Shown here one piece after another: positions 15,984-24,049 of a stretch of DNA of 64,000 nucleotides. The stretch is from Variovorax sp. dw_308 (GTDB lineage Bacteria; Pseudomonadota; Gammaproteobacteria; Burkholderiales; Burkholderiaceae_C). Position 1 is the stretch's first letter. Each line of letters opens with the position of its first letter. The notes beneath the pieces are model-generated. The model saw only the letters and a list, made by a program, of their open reading frames with translations. It was not told the DNA's origin and made no database searches. The position numbers were made by a program, and so were the translations under genes. The stretch is from NCBI RefSeq assembly GCF_019207085.1, contig NZ_JAATOM010000026.1:19755-83754 (forward strand), written 5' to 3'.

Positions 15984-17318
15984 ATGCCCTTCCGAATTGC
16001 TACGTTCCTGATAGCGTCCGCCCTGGGGGCTGCGATCGCTGGGGGGCTGTTCGGATGGCCGCTCGCATGGGTCGGCGCATGGCTCGGGTCCTTGCTGTGG
16101 CTCGTGCTCGACGCATGGCGCGCGGCCCGGCTGCTGGGCCTGTTGCGCAACGATGTGGCCAACCTGCCTTCGCGCGGGCCGGGTGTCTGGGGCGAGTTGT
16201 CGGAGCGCATCCGCAAGCTGCTGCGCGAGCGTGAAAAGCAGACGCAGCAAGCCGAGGAACGCCTGCAGGAATTCCTCGCGGCCATCCAGGCGTCGCCCAA
16301 TGGCGTGGTGCTGCTCGACGAGCAGGGCCGCATCGAATGGTGCAACCAGACGGCAGCGGCGCAGTTCGGCATCGACGCCGAGCGCGACCTGCTGCAGCAC
16401 CTGGCCAACCTGGTGCGCGACCCGGCCTTCGTGGCCTACCTGGCATCGTGGAACTACAGCCGGCAGGTGCTGATCGACGCGCCCGCGCGTACGGTCATGC
16501 GGGGCGGCCATCCGTTGCGGCTCTCGGTGCAGGTGCATCCTTATGCGGGCAATCGCCGCATGCTGCTGACCCGCGACATCACCGCGCTGGAGCAGGCCGA
16601 GACCATGCGGCGCGATTTCGTCGCCAACGTCTCGCACGAGATCCGCACGCCGCTCACCGTGTTGGCGGGCTTCGTCGAAACGCTCCAGAACCTGCCACTC
16701 GACGCCGAGGAGCGCGCGCGCTACCTGCGGCTGATGGGCCAGCAATCGCAGCGCATGGAAATGCTGGTCAACGACCTGCTGACCCTGTCCAAGCTCGAAG
16801 GCAGCGCGGCGCCGCCGTCGAGCCAGTGGACACGCGTGCGGGCGCTGCTGGCGCAATGCGAGGACGAGGCGCGGGGCCTGTCCGGCAGGCTGGTGCCGCA
16901 GGGCCACAAGCTGAGCTTCGCGATCGAGGCGGATTCCGAGATTTCCGGCGCATCGACTGAGCTGCAAAGCGCCATGTCCAACCTGCTGAGCAACGCGATC
17001 CGCTATACGCCCGGCGGTGGCGAGATTGCGGTGACCTGGCAGGTGCTTCCGGACGGCCGTGGTGAATACGCCGTGCGCGACAGCGGGCCGGGCATCGAGC
17101 CCGAGCACGTCCCGAGGCTCACCGAGCGCTTCTACCGCGTCGACCGCAGCCGCTCGCGCGAGACCGGCGGCACCGGGCTGGGGCTGGCCATCGTCAAGCA
17201 CATCGCGCAGCGCCACGGCGCCGAACTGCGCATCGACAGCAAACCCGGGCAAGGCTCGCGTTTTGCGCTGCTGTTCTCGCCTACGCGGGTGCGGGCTGCG
17301 CGCGCCGTCGCGGCTTGA
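15984..17318 (+). CDS. phoR: Phosphate regulon sensor kinase PhoR
   Basis: 444 residues. Two N-terminal membrane helices (about 5-45) are separated by almost no periplasmic loop, as in PhoR. A PAS domain follows (about 95-200, ASPNGVVLLDEQGRIEWCN), then HisKA with H218 in VANVSHEIRTPL and an ATPase domain with N, G1 and G2 boxes (NLLSNAIRYTPGG, DSGPGIEPEH, GGTGLGLAIVKH). It phosphorylates PhoB under low phosphate. The last 38 bp overlap, tail to tail, the 3' end of the MATE gene. Confidence 0.95.
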   Translation: MPFRIATFLIASALGAAIAGGLFGWPLAWVGAWLGSLLWLVLDAWRAARLLGLLRNDVANLPSRGPGVWGELSERIRKLLREREKQTQQAEERLQEFLAAIQASPNGVVLLDEQGRIEWCNQTAAAQFGIDAERDLLQHLANLVRDPAFVAYLASWNYSRQVLIDAPARTVMRGGHPLRLSVQVHPYAGNRRMLLTRDITALEQAETMRRDFVANVSHEIRTPLTVLAGFVETLQNLPLDAEERARYLRLMGQQSQRMEMLVNDLLTLSKLEGSAAPPSSQWTRVRALLAQCEDEARGLSGRLVPQGHKLSFAIEADSEISGASTELQSAMSNLLSNAIRYTPGGGEIAVTWQVLPDGRGEYAVRDSGPGIEPEHVPRLTERFYRVDRSRSRETGGTGLGLAIVKHIAQRHGAELRIDSKPGQGSRFALLFSPTRVRAARAVAA

Positions 17319-18657
17319 TCGTTCGCCACAGCAGCGCGGCGAACAGCAAGGCGGTGAGCCACAGCGCCGCCGCGCTCATCAACCAGTACGCCAGCGGCGA
17401 TTGCATGGCCTCCCACGGACCCAGTCCCCGGTAGGCCAGCAGGTAGCTGCCGCCCAGCCCCACGCCCCACAGCAGCGCGCAGTAGATGACGAGCGGCGCG
17501 ACGGTCACGCGATAGCAGCGCAACACGCACACGCACATGGTCTGCACCGCGTCCGCCATGTGATAGGCCGAGGCCGCGCACAGCAGCACGGCGGCCAGCG
17601 CCGCGACTCGCGTGTCGCCCGAATAGACGCCGGCCAGCCAGCCGCGCAGCAGCACCATGAGTGCGCCCAGCGCCAGTGCCATGCCGATCATCAATTCAAA
17701 GCCCTTGCGGCACGCGCGCCGCGCCAGCAGCGGCTCGCCGGCGCCGAGCCAGAAGCTCACGCGCGCACTGGTCGCGATGGAAAGCGACATCGGCACCATG
17801 TAGGCCACGCCCACGAGGTTCGATGCGATCTGGTGCGCCGCGGCAGCCGCCGTGCCCAGCCGGGCGATGAACAGCGCCATCAGCGTGTACGACGTGATTT
17901 CCACCAGCACCGCCAGCCCGGCCGGTCCGCCAAGCCGGAGGAACTGGCCCAACTGTTGCCAGTCCGGTGTCTCCAGCCGCTGCCAGAAGTTGTACCTGCG
18001 GTAGAAGCTGGCATTCCTCAGCAGCCACATCGCGCACAGCAGCATGCTCCAGTTCACGATCAGCGTGGCCCATCCGCAGCCGACCAGCCCCAGCGCCGGC
18101 ATGCCCGCGCCACCGAAGCAGAGCCACACCGACAGCGGCACCTTCAGCGCCAACGAAGCCGCTTGCAGCCAAGTCACCAGTTGTGGTTTGCCCAGGCTCT
18201 GGTTCAGCGTGCCGAACAAGCGGAACAGCAAGGCCGGCGGCAAGCCGAATGCGAGCACGAACAGGTACCGGCCCACCTCGTGCTGCATGGCGTCGGGCAC
18301 GCCCGTCCATCGCATCAGCGCGTCCGGATTCAGCATGATCGCCATGCCCAGCACCATCGCCAGGCCGCAGAGATAGAGCGATTGCCGCACCGACCGGCCG
18401 ACCTCCGCCGTGCGCTGTCCGCCATGCAACTCGGCCCACACCGGCAGCAGCGCCTGCAGCACGCCCATGAGCGACACATACACGCTGATGAAGATGGCCG
18501 AGCCGACCGCGAGCGCCGCCAGCGCACCCTCCGCATAGCGGCCCGCGACGATGGTGTCGCACACGCCAAAGGCCATCACCGCCAGTTGCCCGACCAGAAC
18601 CGTGCCGGCATGGCGCGCGATCACGCGCCGTTCGCTGTTCCGTGCGCCCGCGGTCAC
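17281..18657 (-). CDS. MATE family multidrug/toxin efflux protein
   Basis: 458 residues with about 12 hydrophobic segments, the normal length of the MATE (NorM-like) family. The start of the fold (HAGTVLVGQLAVMAFGVCDTIVAGRYAEGALAALAVG) matches the conserved first helices, with GTLNQSLGKPQLVTWLQ in the middle. These inner-membrane antiporters export cationic drugs using Na+ or H+. The start is a GTG at 18657 that overlaps the upstream gene stop in a GTGA, so it is translated in tandem with the glycosyltransferase. The 3' end overlaps phoR on the opposite strand by 38 bp. Confidence 0.85.
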   Translation of the reverse strand: MTAGARNSERRVIARHAGTVLVGQLAVMAFGVCDTIVAGRYAEGALAALAVGSAIFISVYVSLMGVLQALLPVWAELHGGQRTAEVGRSVRQSLYLCGLAMVLGMAIMLNPDALMRWTGVPDAMQHEVGRYLFVLAFGLPPALLFRLFGTLNQSLGKPQLVTWLQAASLALKVPLSVWLCFGGAGMPALGLVGCGWATLIVNWSMLLCAMWLLRNASFYRRYNFWQRLETPDWQQLGQFLRLGGPAGLAVLVEITSYTLMALFIARLGTAAAAAHQIASNLVGVAYMVPMSLSIATSARVSFWLGAGEPLLARRACRKGFELMIGMALALGALMVLLRGWLAGVYSGDTRVAALAAVLLCAASAYHMADAVQTMCVCVLRCYRVTVAPLVIYCALLWGVGLGGSYLLAYRGLGPWEAMQSPLAYWLMSAAALWLTALLFAALLWRTIKPRRRAQPAPA

Positions 18658-20390
18658 GGCGCGATGCGCTGGTAGAGCAGCAGGTCGTCCGTATCGCTGG
18701 CGGGGCGGCGCAGCGTCCCGTCGAAGCGCCACAGGTTCAGGTCGATGACGTTGTGCAACCGGGCGATCACGTCCGGGTTGACCAGCAGCCAGCGGCAATC
18801 CTGGGCGCCGGTGAGCGGGCGCAATTCGAAGTGGCCATGGTGCAGCAGCGCCGCCAGCTGCGCGCGCTGCAGGCCCAGCTCCGAGATGCAGGGCGTGTTG
18901 CCGACCCGTTGCGAGATCATCTGCACCTGCGGCGCATAGCTGCGCGCGTAGTCGAGCACCGGCAGCCAGAGCGTCATGACCAGCATCCAGCACAGCGCGG
19001 TGCCGCCGGCCGGCAGCACCAGCGTCTTCCACAGCGCCGCCCGATGGCGCCCGGTGCGCCAGCGCACCAGCCAGAACCAGGCCACCGTAGCCGCCAGCGC
19101 GAATGCGAAGGCCGTGGCGGAAAAGCTGGGCACGAAGCCAGGTGCAAGCCGCGCGACGTTGGCGGCCGGCTTGGGCGGTATCCCGGTCTGCAGCGAGATC
19201 CAGTAGAGCCAGATGAAGATCGCCGACGTGGTGAAGGTAAGCAGCGTCAGCCAGTCCAGCAGCGCCGCCACGCTGCGGCGAAAGGTCGGCAGTGCAAAGG
19301 CCGCCAGCGTGGCGAATGCCGGCAAGGACAGCAGCAGCGAGCGCTCCGAGAAATCGGTGGTGATCGTGGCGGCCAGCGGCACCAGCACGAACCACAGGGG
19401 AAGGATCACATGGCGTGCCGTAAGTTGCCGGCGCCAGCGCCAAAGCGTCCAGGCGGCCAGCGGCCACGCCGGCCAGGGAAACCACAGCAGCAGCTTCACC
19501 AGGCTTCGAATGTCCTTGACCAGCGAGGCCTCACCGGCGCCCGGCAGCACGACATGCCAGCGAAACAGCCCGTAGGACACGGCAAGCCCGACGCCGACCG
19601 CCCCGACCACGATCACCGCCAGCAGCGCATAGAGCGGGTAGGGGCGGCCTGCGTCTTCCCGATCGCCTTCATCGCTCGCCAGGCCTTGCTTGCGATCCCT
19701 CGCCAGGAAAACGATGCAGCCCACGCAGAGCATGAGCGCCAGTGCCGGCGCACCACTGAGCGACAGGCCGATGCCACCCAGGGCCAGCGCGGCCAGCGCA
19801 CCGGCTGGGCGGTATGGCAGGGCGGCCACGCCGTAGAACAGGCTGGCTGTGAAGAAGAGCTGTGCCAGCGCTGGCGTGGTCTCGTGGCCGAGTTGCAGCA
19901 GTCCCAGCGTGGCCAGCAGCGCGAGCAGTGCGCCGTCGGCAATGGCGCGGGCATAGTCCGTGGGCCGGGCCTCCCCGCCGAAGGCAAAGGCCACGGGCTG
20001 GGCGGCCGGCGTTCGGGCGAGGTAGTAGACGGCGTACCAGGTTGCGGTGAAGGTGCCCCAGAGCATCAGGGCGAATGCAAAGCGCACTGCCAGGTCGGGA
20101 TTGATCCACGCCGGCGCGAGCTTGATCGCCCAGGCGCCGATCCAATAGGGCAGCAGGGCGGGTGTTTCGGGCCGCAGGCCGAACAGCAGCGGATCGAACC
20201 AGCGCGCCACACCCTCGGTGCTGCGCGCCAGTTCCGTCATGTAGCCGAATGCCGCGACGTCCGCGCTCTTCCACGGCCCGCGGCCGACCAGCCCCGGCAT
20301 CAGGTAGGCGGCGCACAGCAATATCAGCGCGACCCGCGGCAAGCGGCGCACTGCGGCCTGGGCAACGATGGCGGGCGTCGGCTGGCTCAA
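18654..20390 (-). CDS. ArnT/PMT-like membrane glycosyltransferase family protein
   Basis: About 578 residues, mostly transmembrane. The N-terminal GRGPWKSADVAAFGYMTELARS resembles the catalytic first periplasmic loop of GT-C (ArnT/PMT, GT39) enzymes, and DTPALLPYWIGAW-like sequence (here ETPALLPYWIGAWAI) follows. Such enzymes move a sugar from a lipid carrier to lipid A or protein; the acceptor here is unknown. The C terminus is a soluble domain of about 100 residues. The start is uncertain: TTG at 20390 is used because the rpmE2 terminator lies just upstream, and a GTG at 20351 is the next choice. It is translationally coupled to the MATE gene. Confidence 0.7.
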   Translation of the reverse strand: MSQPTPAIVAQAAVRRLPRVALILLCAAYLMPGLVGRGPWKSADVAAFGYMTELARSTEGVARWFDPLLFGLRPETPALLPYWIGAWAIKLAPAWINPDLAVRFAFALMLWGTFTATWYAVYYLARTPAAQPVAFAFGGEARPTDYARAIADGALLALLATLGLLQLGHETTPALAQLFFTASLFYGVAALPYRPAGALAALALGGIGLSLSGAPALALMLCVGCIVFLARDRKQGLASDEGDREDAGRPYPLYALLAVIVVGAVGVGLAVSYGLFRWHVVLPGAGEASLVKDIRSLVKLLLWFPWPAWPLAAWTLWRWRRQLTARHVILPLWFVLVPLAATITTDFSERSLLLSLPAFATLAAFALPTFRRSVAALLDWLTLLTFTTSAIFIWLYWISLQTGIPPKPAANVARLAPGFVPSFSATAFAFALAATVAWFWLVRWRTGRHRAALWKTLVLPAGGTALCWMLVMTLWLPVLDYARSYAPQVQMISQRVGNTPCISELGLQRAQLAALLHHGHFELRPLTGAQDCRWLLVNPDVIARLHNVIDLNLWRFDGTLRRPASDTDDLLLYQRIAP

Positions 20391-20417
20391 CGGACGGGCG
20401 TGAAAGGTGCTTGAAAC

Positions 20418-20451
20418 GAAAAAAAAGGCAGCGCGGTAAACCGGGCTGCCT
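20418..20451 (-). terminator. Rho-independent terminator of rpmE2
   Basis: On the minus strand AGGCAGC and GCTGCCT flank a CCGGTTTACCGC centre, followed by eight Ts. It lies 19 bp after the rpmE2 stop. Confidence 0.85.
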
Positions 20452-20469
20452 GGACCTGGAGCGGCAAGC

Positions 20470-20736
20470 TTACTTGGAAGCGGCGCCGGTGGTCTTGCCG
20501 AAGCGGTTGCGGAACTTCTCGACGCGACCGCCCATGTTGTCCACCGACTTCTGCGTGCCGGTGTAGAACGGATGCGATTCGCTGGTGGTGTCCAGCTTGA
20601 ACAGCGGCAGTTCGCGGCCGTCGTCGGTCTTGCCCATTTCCTTGGTGTTCGCACACGAACGGGTCACGAACTTGAAGCCGTTCGACATGTCGACGAACAG
20701 CACTTCGCGGTAATTGGGGTGGATGCCTGCTTTCAT
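20470..20736 (-). CDS. rpmE2: 50S ribosomal protein L31 type B
   Basis: 88 residues (MKAGIHPNYREVLFVDMS...). It has the type B hallmark HPFYTGTQK and lacks the zinc-binding CxxC pair of type A L31; only one Cys (in RSCANTKE) is present. Zn-free L31B can replace L31A in ribosomes under zinc shortage. Start ATG at 20736 has GGAAAG upstream. A strong terminator follows at 20418-20451. Confidence 0.93.
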   Translation of the reverse strand: MKAGIHPNYREVLFVDMSNGFKFVTRSCANTKEMGKTDDGRELPLFKLDTTSESHPFYTGTQKSVDNMGGRVEKFRNRFGKTTGAASK

Positions 20737-20850
20737 GGTCTTTCCTTTGGGTCGATGCGAGAGCCACGCCGAGCGAAATCCCGGCCGCACTTTTCGCGGA
20801 GCCTTCGATTATCGCATACTGGCGCATTTGCAGGCAAACACCGCCACTTC

Positions 20851-21909
20851 ATGACCACCAGAACACTGCGCGCCGGCCTCGTCGGCTACGGATTTGCAGG
20901 CCAGACCTTTCATGCGCCAGTGCTGTCCGCCGTGCCCGGCCTGGCGCTGGGCGCCATCATGAGTTCGCAGGCAGTAAAGGCGCTGGCCGACTGGCCGGAC
21001 GCCGCCATCGTCCCTGACATGCCTGCCATGCTGGCACTCCCCGACATCGACCTGATCGTCGTCGCGACGCCCAACGAGGCCCATTTCCCCGTTGCGAAAG
21101 CCGCGCTGGAGGCCGGTAAACACGTGGTGGTGGACAAGCCCTTCACGCTGGACTCGGCGCAGGCGCGCGTGTTGGCGGACCTGGCCCGGCAACAGGGCAG
21201 GGTGCTCGCGGTCTACCAGAACCGGCGTTTCGACGCCGATTTCCTGACACTGCGCGACGTCATCGCCAGCGGCAAGCTCGGCCGCCCGGTGTATTTCGAA
21301 TCGCACTTCGACCGGTTTCGCCCGGAGGTCCGGCAGCGCTGGCGCGAGCAGGACGTGCCCGGCGCAGGCCTCTGGGTGGACTTGGGCGCGCATCTGGTCG
21401 ACCAGGCGGTGCAACTGTTCGGCAAGCCGGACACCCTCCAACTCGACACCGCCGCGCTGCGGGACGGAGCCCTTGTCAATGACCATTTCCACGCACTGCT
21501 GCGCTACGAAACCGGCCCGCACGCCCCGCTGCGCGTGGTGTTGCACGCGAGTACGCTGGCCGCGCATGCCGCCCCGCGCTACATCCTGCATGGCACCCGC
21601 GGCAGCTATGTGAAGCAAGGCGTCGACGTGCAGGAAGACGCGCTGAAGGCCGGCGAACGCCCGGGCGGCGAGGGCTGGGGAATCGACCCGCTGGTAGGAG
21701 AACTCAAGGTGCACGCGGTGGGTGACTGGGTGCAGACCATCGAGTGGCCCAATCGCCGCGGCAACTATGTGGATTACTACGCCGCCGTGCGTGACGCGAT
21801 CCTCGGCGTGGGCCCGAATCCAGTGCCACCGGAGCAGGCCGTCGCGCTGATGGAGTTGCTGGACCTCGGGACCCGCAGCGCCAGGGAAGGCCGCGCGCTC
21901 GCGCCATGA
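20851..21909 (+). CDS. Gfo/Idh/MocA family oxidoreductase
   Basis: 352 residues. The N-terminal Rossmann domain begins AGLVGYGFAGQTFHAPVL with VVATPNEAHFPVAKAALEAGKHVVVDKPF, including the EKP-like (DKP) dinucleotide motif. The C-terminal alpha/beta domain includes WVDLGAHLVDQAVQLFG. It resembles the YdgJ/YhhX subgroup of NAD(P)-dependent sugar or inositol dehydrogenases; the substrate is unknown. Start ATG 20851 follows a 114-bp divergent gap with rpmE2. A bidirectional terminator begins at its stop codon. Confidence 0.85.
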   Translation: MTTRTLRAGLVGYGFAGQTFHAPVLSAVPGLALGAIMSSQAVKALADWPDAAIVPDMPAMLALPDIDLIVVATPNEAHFPVAKAALEAGKHVVVDKPFTLDSAQARVLADLARQQGRVLAVYQNRRFDADFLTLRDVIASGKLGRPVYFESHFDRFRPEVRQRWREQDVPGAGLWVDLGAHLVDQAVQLFGKPDTLQLDTAALRDGALVNDHFHALLRYETGPHAPLRVVLHASTLAAHAAPRYILHGTRGSYVKQGVDVQEDALKAGERPGGEGWGIDPLVGELKVHAVGDWVQTIEWPNRRGNYVDYYAAVRDAILGVGPNPVPPEQAVALMELLDLGTRSAREGRALAP

Positions 21910-21946
21910 AAAAAGCGCGTTGCCTTTGAGGGGCAACGCGCTTTTT
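21909..21946. terminator. Bidirectional terminator
   Basis: AAAAAAGCGCGTTGCC and GGCAACGCGCTTTTT form a 10-bp GC stem flanked by A and T runs, so it can stop transcripts from both sides: the oxidoreductase (+) and rho (-). Confidence 0.9.
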
Positions 21947-21967
21947 GCGGCGACCGACAACGGACGC

Positions 21968-22090
21968 AGAAGGGGCGAAGATTTCGTAGCGAGGGCGCCG
22001 AGGTCGGGTTGAGCAGCGCACCCGTACTTGGGTACGGCGAGCAGCGCAGACCCGAGATCGGCGGCCGCAGTAGAAAGATTCGCTCCTTCT
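21968..22090. repeat. Large imperfect palindrome (REP-like element) at the rho 3' end
   Basis: The outer arms AGAAGGGGCGAAGATTTC (21968-21985) and GAAAGATTCGCTCCTTCT (22073-22090) pair with three mismatches. Middle arms around GCCGAGGTCGGGT and ACCCGAGATCGGC pair, and the centre CCGTAC-TTGG-GTACGG is a perfect 6-bp stem. Total span is about 123 bp, and the right arm runs into the rho stop codon. It codes for nothing. It looks like a dispersed intergenic palindromic element, but no second copy is in this window. Confidence 0.6.
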
Positions 22091-23354
22091 AGCCGCCGCG
22101 ACGCATCATGTCGAAGAACTCGACATTGGTCTTGGTCGCCTTCATGTTCTTGAGCATCAGTTCCATCGACTCGATCTCGTCCATGTTGTACATGAGCTGG
22201 CGCAGGATGCGGGTCTTCTGCAGGATCTCGGGTGCGAGGAGCAATTCCTCGCGGCGCGTGCCGCTGCGGTTGAGCTGGATCGACGGGAACACGCGTTTCT
22301 CATAGAGGCGGCGGTCCAGGTGGATTTCGCTGTTGCCGGTGCCCTTGAATTCTTCAAAGATCACTTCGTCCATGCGGCTGCCGGTATCGACCAGCGCGGT
22401 GCCGATGATGGTCAGCGAGCCGCCTTCTTCCACGTTGCGCGCGGCGCCCAGGAAGCGCTTGGGACGCTGCAAAGCATTGGAGTCCACGCCACCCGTCAGC
22501 ACCTTGCCCGACGAGGGCACGACGTTGTTGTAGGCGCGCGCGAGGCGGGTGATCGAGTCCAGCAGGATCACCACGTCCTTCTTCAGTTCGACCAGGCGCT
22601 TGGCGCGCTCGATCACCATCTCGGCAACGTGCACATGACGCGCGGCAGGCTCGTCGAAGGTCGAGGCGATGACCTCGCCCTTCACCGTGCGCTGCATTTC
22701 GGTCACTTCCTCGGGCCGCTCGTCGACGAGCAGGACCATCATGTGAACGTCGGGGTAGTTGGCGCTGATCGCGTGGGCGATGTGCTGCATCATCACCGTC
22801 TTGCCGCTCTTGGGCGGCGCCACGAGCAGGGCGCGCTGGCCCTTGCCGATGGGGGCGATGATGTCGATGATGCGGCCGGTGATGTTCTCGTCGCTCTTGA
22901 CGCCGTCGCGTTCCAGCTTCATCTGTTCCTTGGGGAACAGCGGCGTCAGGTTCTCGAACATCACCTTGTGCTTGTTCTGCTCGGGCGCGCCGTCGTTGAC
23001 CTTGTCGAGCTTGGTCAGCGCGAAGTAGCGCTCGCCGTCCTTGGGCGTGCGGACTTCGCCTTCCACCATGTCGCCGGTGTGCAGGTTGAAGCGGCGCACC
23101 TGGCTCGGGCTGATGTAGATGTCGTCGGTGCTGGCCGTGAAGCTGGTGTCGGGGCTGCGCAGGAAACCGAAACCGTCCGGCAGGATCTCGAGAACGCCGT
23201 CGGCAAAGACCTGTTCGCCGGCCTTCGCGCGCTTCTTGATGATGGCGAACATCAATTCCTGCTTGCGCATGCGGCCGGTGTTTTCGATCTCAAGCGCTTC
23301 GGCCTGCTTGAGGACTTCAGACACGTGGAGTGCCTTGAGTTCGTTTAAGTGCAT
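22089..23354 (-). CDS. rho: Transcription termination factor Rho
   Basis: 421 residues, standard length. The N-terminal helical and RNA-binding (cold-shock-like) domains read MHLNELKALHVSEVLKQAE and LEILPDGFGFLRSPD. The ATPase domain has the P-loop APPKSGKTVMM, LLDSITRLARAYN (Walker B and Q-loop region) and the R-loop region with GGSLTIIGTALVDTGSRMDE. It acts as a hexameric RNA helicase. The ATG at 23354 is preceded by a hairpin that covers the ribosome site (23361-23375). Confidence 0.97.
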   Translation of the reverse strand: MHLNELKALHVSEVLKQAEALEIENTGRMRKQELMFAIIKKRAKAGEQVFADGVLEILPDGFGFLRSPDTSFTASTDDIYISPSQVRRFNLHTGDMVEGEVRTPKDGERYFALTKLDKVNDGAPEQNKHKVMFENLTPLFPKEQMKLERDGVKSDENITGRIIDIIAPIGKGQRALLVAPPKSGKTVMMQHIAHAISANYPDVHMMVLLVDERPEEVTEMQRTVKGEVIASTFDEPAARHVHVAEMVIERAKRLVELKKDVVILLDSITRLARAYNNVVPSSGKVLTGGVDSNALQRPKRFLGAARNVEEGGSLTIIGTALVDTGSRMDEVIFEEFKGTGNSEIHLDRRLYEKRVFPSIQLNRSGTRREELLLAPEILQKTRILRQLMYNMDEIESMELMLKNMKATKTNVEFFDMMRRGG

Positions 23355-23360
23355 TGAATG

Positions 23361-23375
23361 ACCCCTCTGCGGGGT
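23361..23375 (-). promoter_or_regulatory. Hairpin masking the rho ribosome-binding site
   Basis: On the minus strand ACCCC-GCAGA-GGGGT forms a 5-bp GC-rich stem whose 3' arm is the only purine-rich ribosome-site candidate, 6-7 nt before the rho ATG. Rho is known to autoregulate in its leader in other bacteria; translational masking here is inference. Confidence 0.4.
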
Positions 23376-23494
23376 AGCAACTGAAATACGGGGGGAGGTT
23401 TGAAATGTGAGGCGAGAGGTGCCTCACAAACCGGGGAACTCGAACCGGGGCGCTTGTGGCGTGCCGGTGATCTGCTGCCGATTATGCAGCAAAT

Positions 23495-23527
23495 CCGGAG
23501 GGCTACGCCTTGCGCGTAGTCCTCCGT
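23495..23527 (-). terminator. Hairpin downstream of trxA
   Basis: CGGAGG-CTACGC and GCGTAG-CCTCCG arms with a GCAAG loop lie 7 bp after the trxA stop, followed by ATTTG on the minus strand. The T tract is short, so termination strength is uncertain. A second small hairpin, TGCTGC/GCAGCA, follows at 23472-23490. Confidence 0.55.
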
Positions 23528-23533
23528 ATTGGA

Positions 23534-23866
23534 TCAGGCGAGCTGTTGGTCGATGAAGGCGGTCAACTGTGCCTTGCTCATGGCGCCTACTTTGGTGGCA
23601 GCCAATTGCCCGTCCTTGAACAACATCAGCGTGGGAATGCCGCGGATGCCGAACTTGGCGGGGATGTCGCGGTTCTCATCGACGTTCATCTTGGCGACCT
23701 GGAGCTTGCCTTCATAGGTGCTCGAGACCTCGTCGAGGATCGGCGCGATCATCTTGCACGGGCCGCACCATTCGGCCCAGTAGTCGACCAGCACTGGCTT
23801 GCCGGCCTGCAGGACGTCGGCTTCGAAAGAGGAATCGGAGATGTGTTTGATGAGGTCGCTTGCCAT
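23534..23866 (-). CDS. trxA: Thioredoxin 1
   Basis: 110 residues. The redox centre is WCGPC (C34 and C37), with the cis-proline segment GIRGIPTLMLF, as in cytoplasmic thioredoxin. It reduces protein disulfides, using thioredoxin reductase encoded elsewhere. Start ATG at 23866 (MASDLIKHIS) has AAAGGAC upstream; an earlier ATG at 23932 would add an unlikely hydrophobic leader. It lies upstream of rho in the same orientation, the common trxA-rho order. Confidence 0.96.
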   Translation of the reverse strand: MASDLIKHISDSSFEADVLQAGKPVLVDYWAEWCGPCKMIAPILDEVSSTYEGKLQVAKMNVDENRDIPAKFGIRGIPTLMLFKDGQLAATKVGAMSKAQLTAFIDQQLA

Positions 23867-24049
23867 GTCTTGTCCTTTGGGTGCGGTGAGCAGTAGTGCC
23901 GCTAAAGTGCGGGTCATTGTGACAGAAACCAAGATATGCCGTGCCGAGGGCGCGGGCTATCGTGGCCATAGTTTTCCCCCTGACAACCCATTGGAAATCC
24001 GGCCAGCATGGCCGGGCGTGCACGCAGGTTGTCGCACCCATCGAATCGA

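Noticed and set aside
17059..20414. Long plus-strand frames opposite the MATE and glycosyltransferase genes
   Set aside because: Low-complexity Gln/Arg/His-rich shadows; the minus-strand genes have membrane helices and coupled starts.
23389..23470. tRNA-like sequence (GAACTCGAACC) upstream of rho
   Set aside because: No cloverleaf can be formed; the resemblance is limited to a short T-arm-like string.
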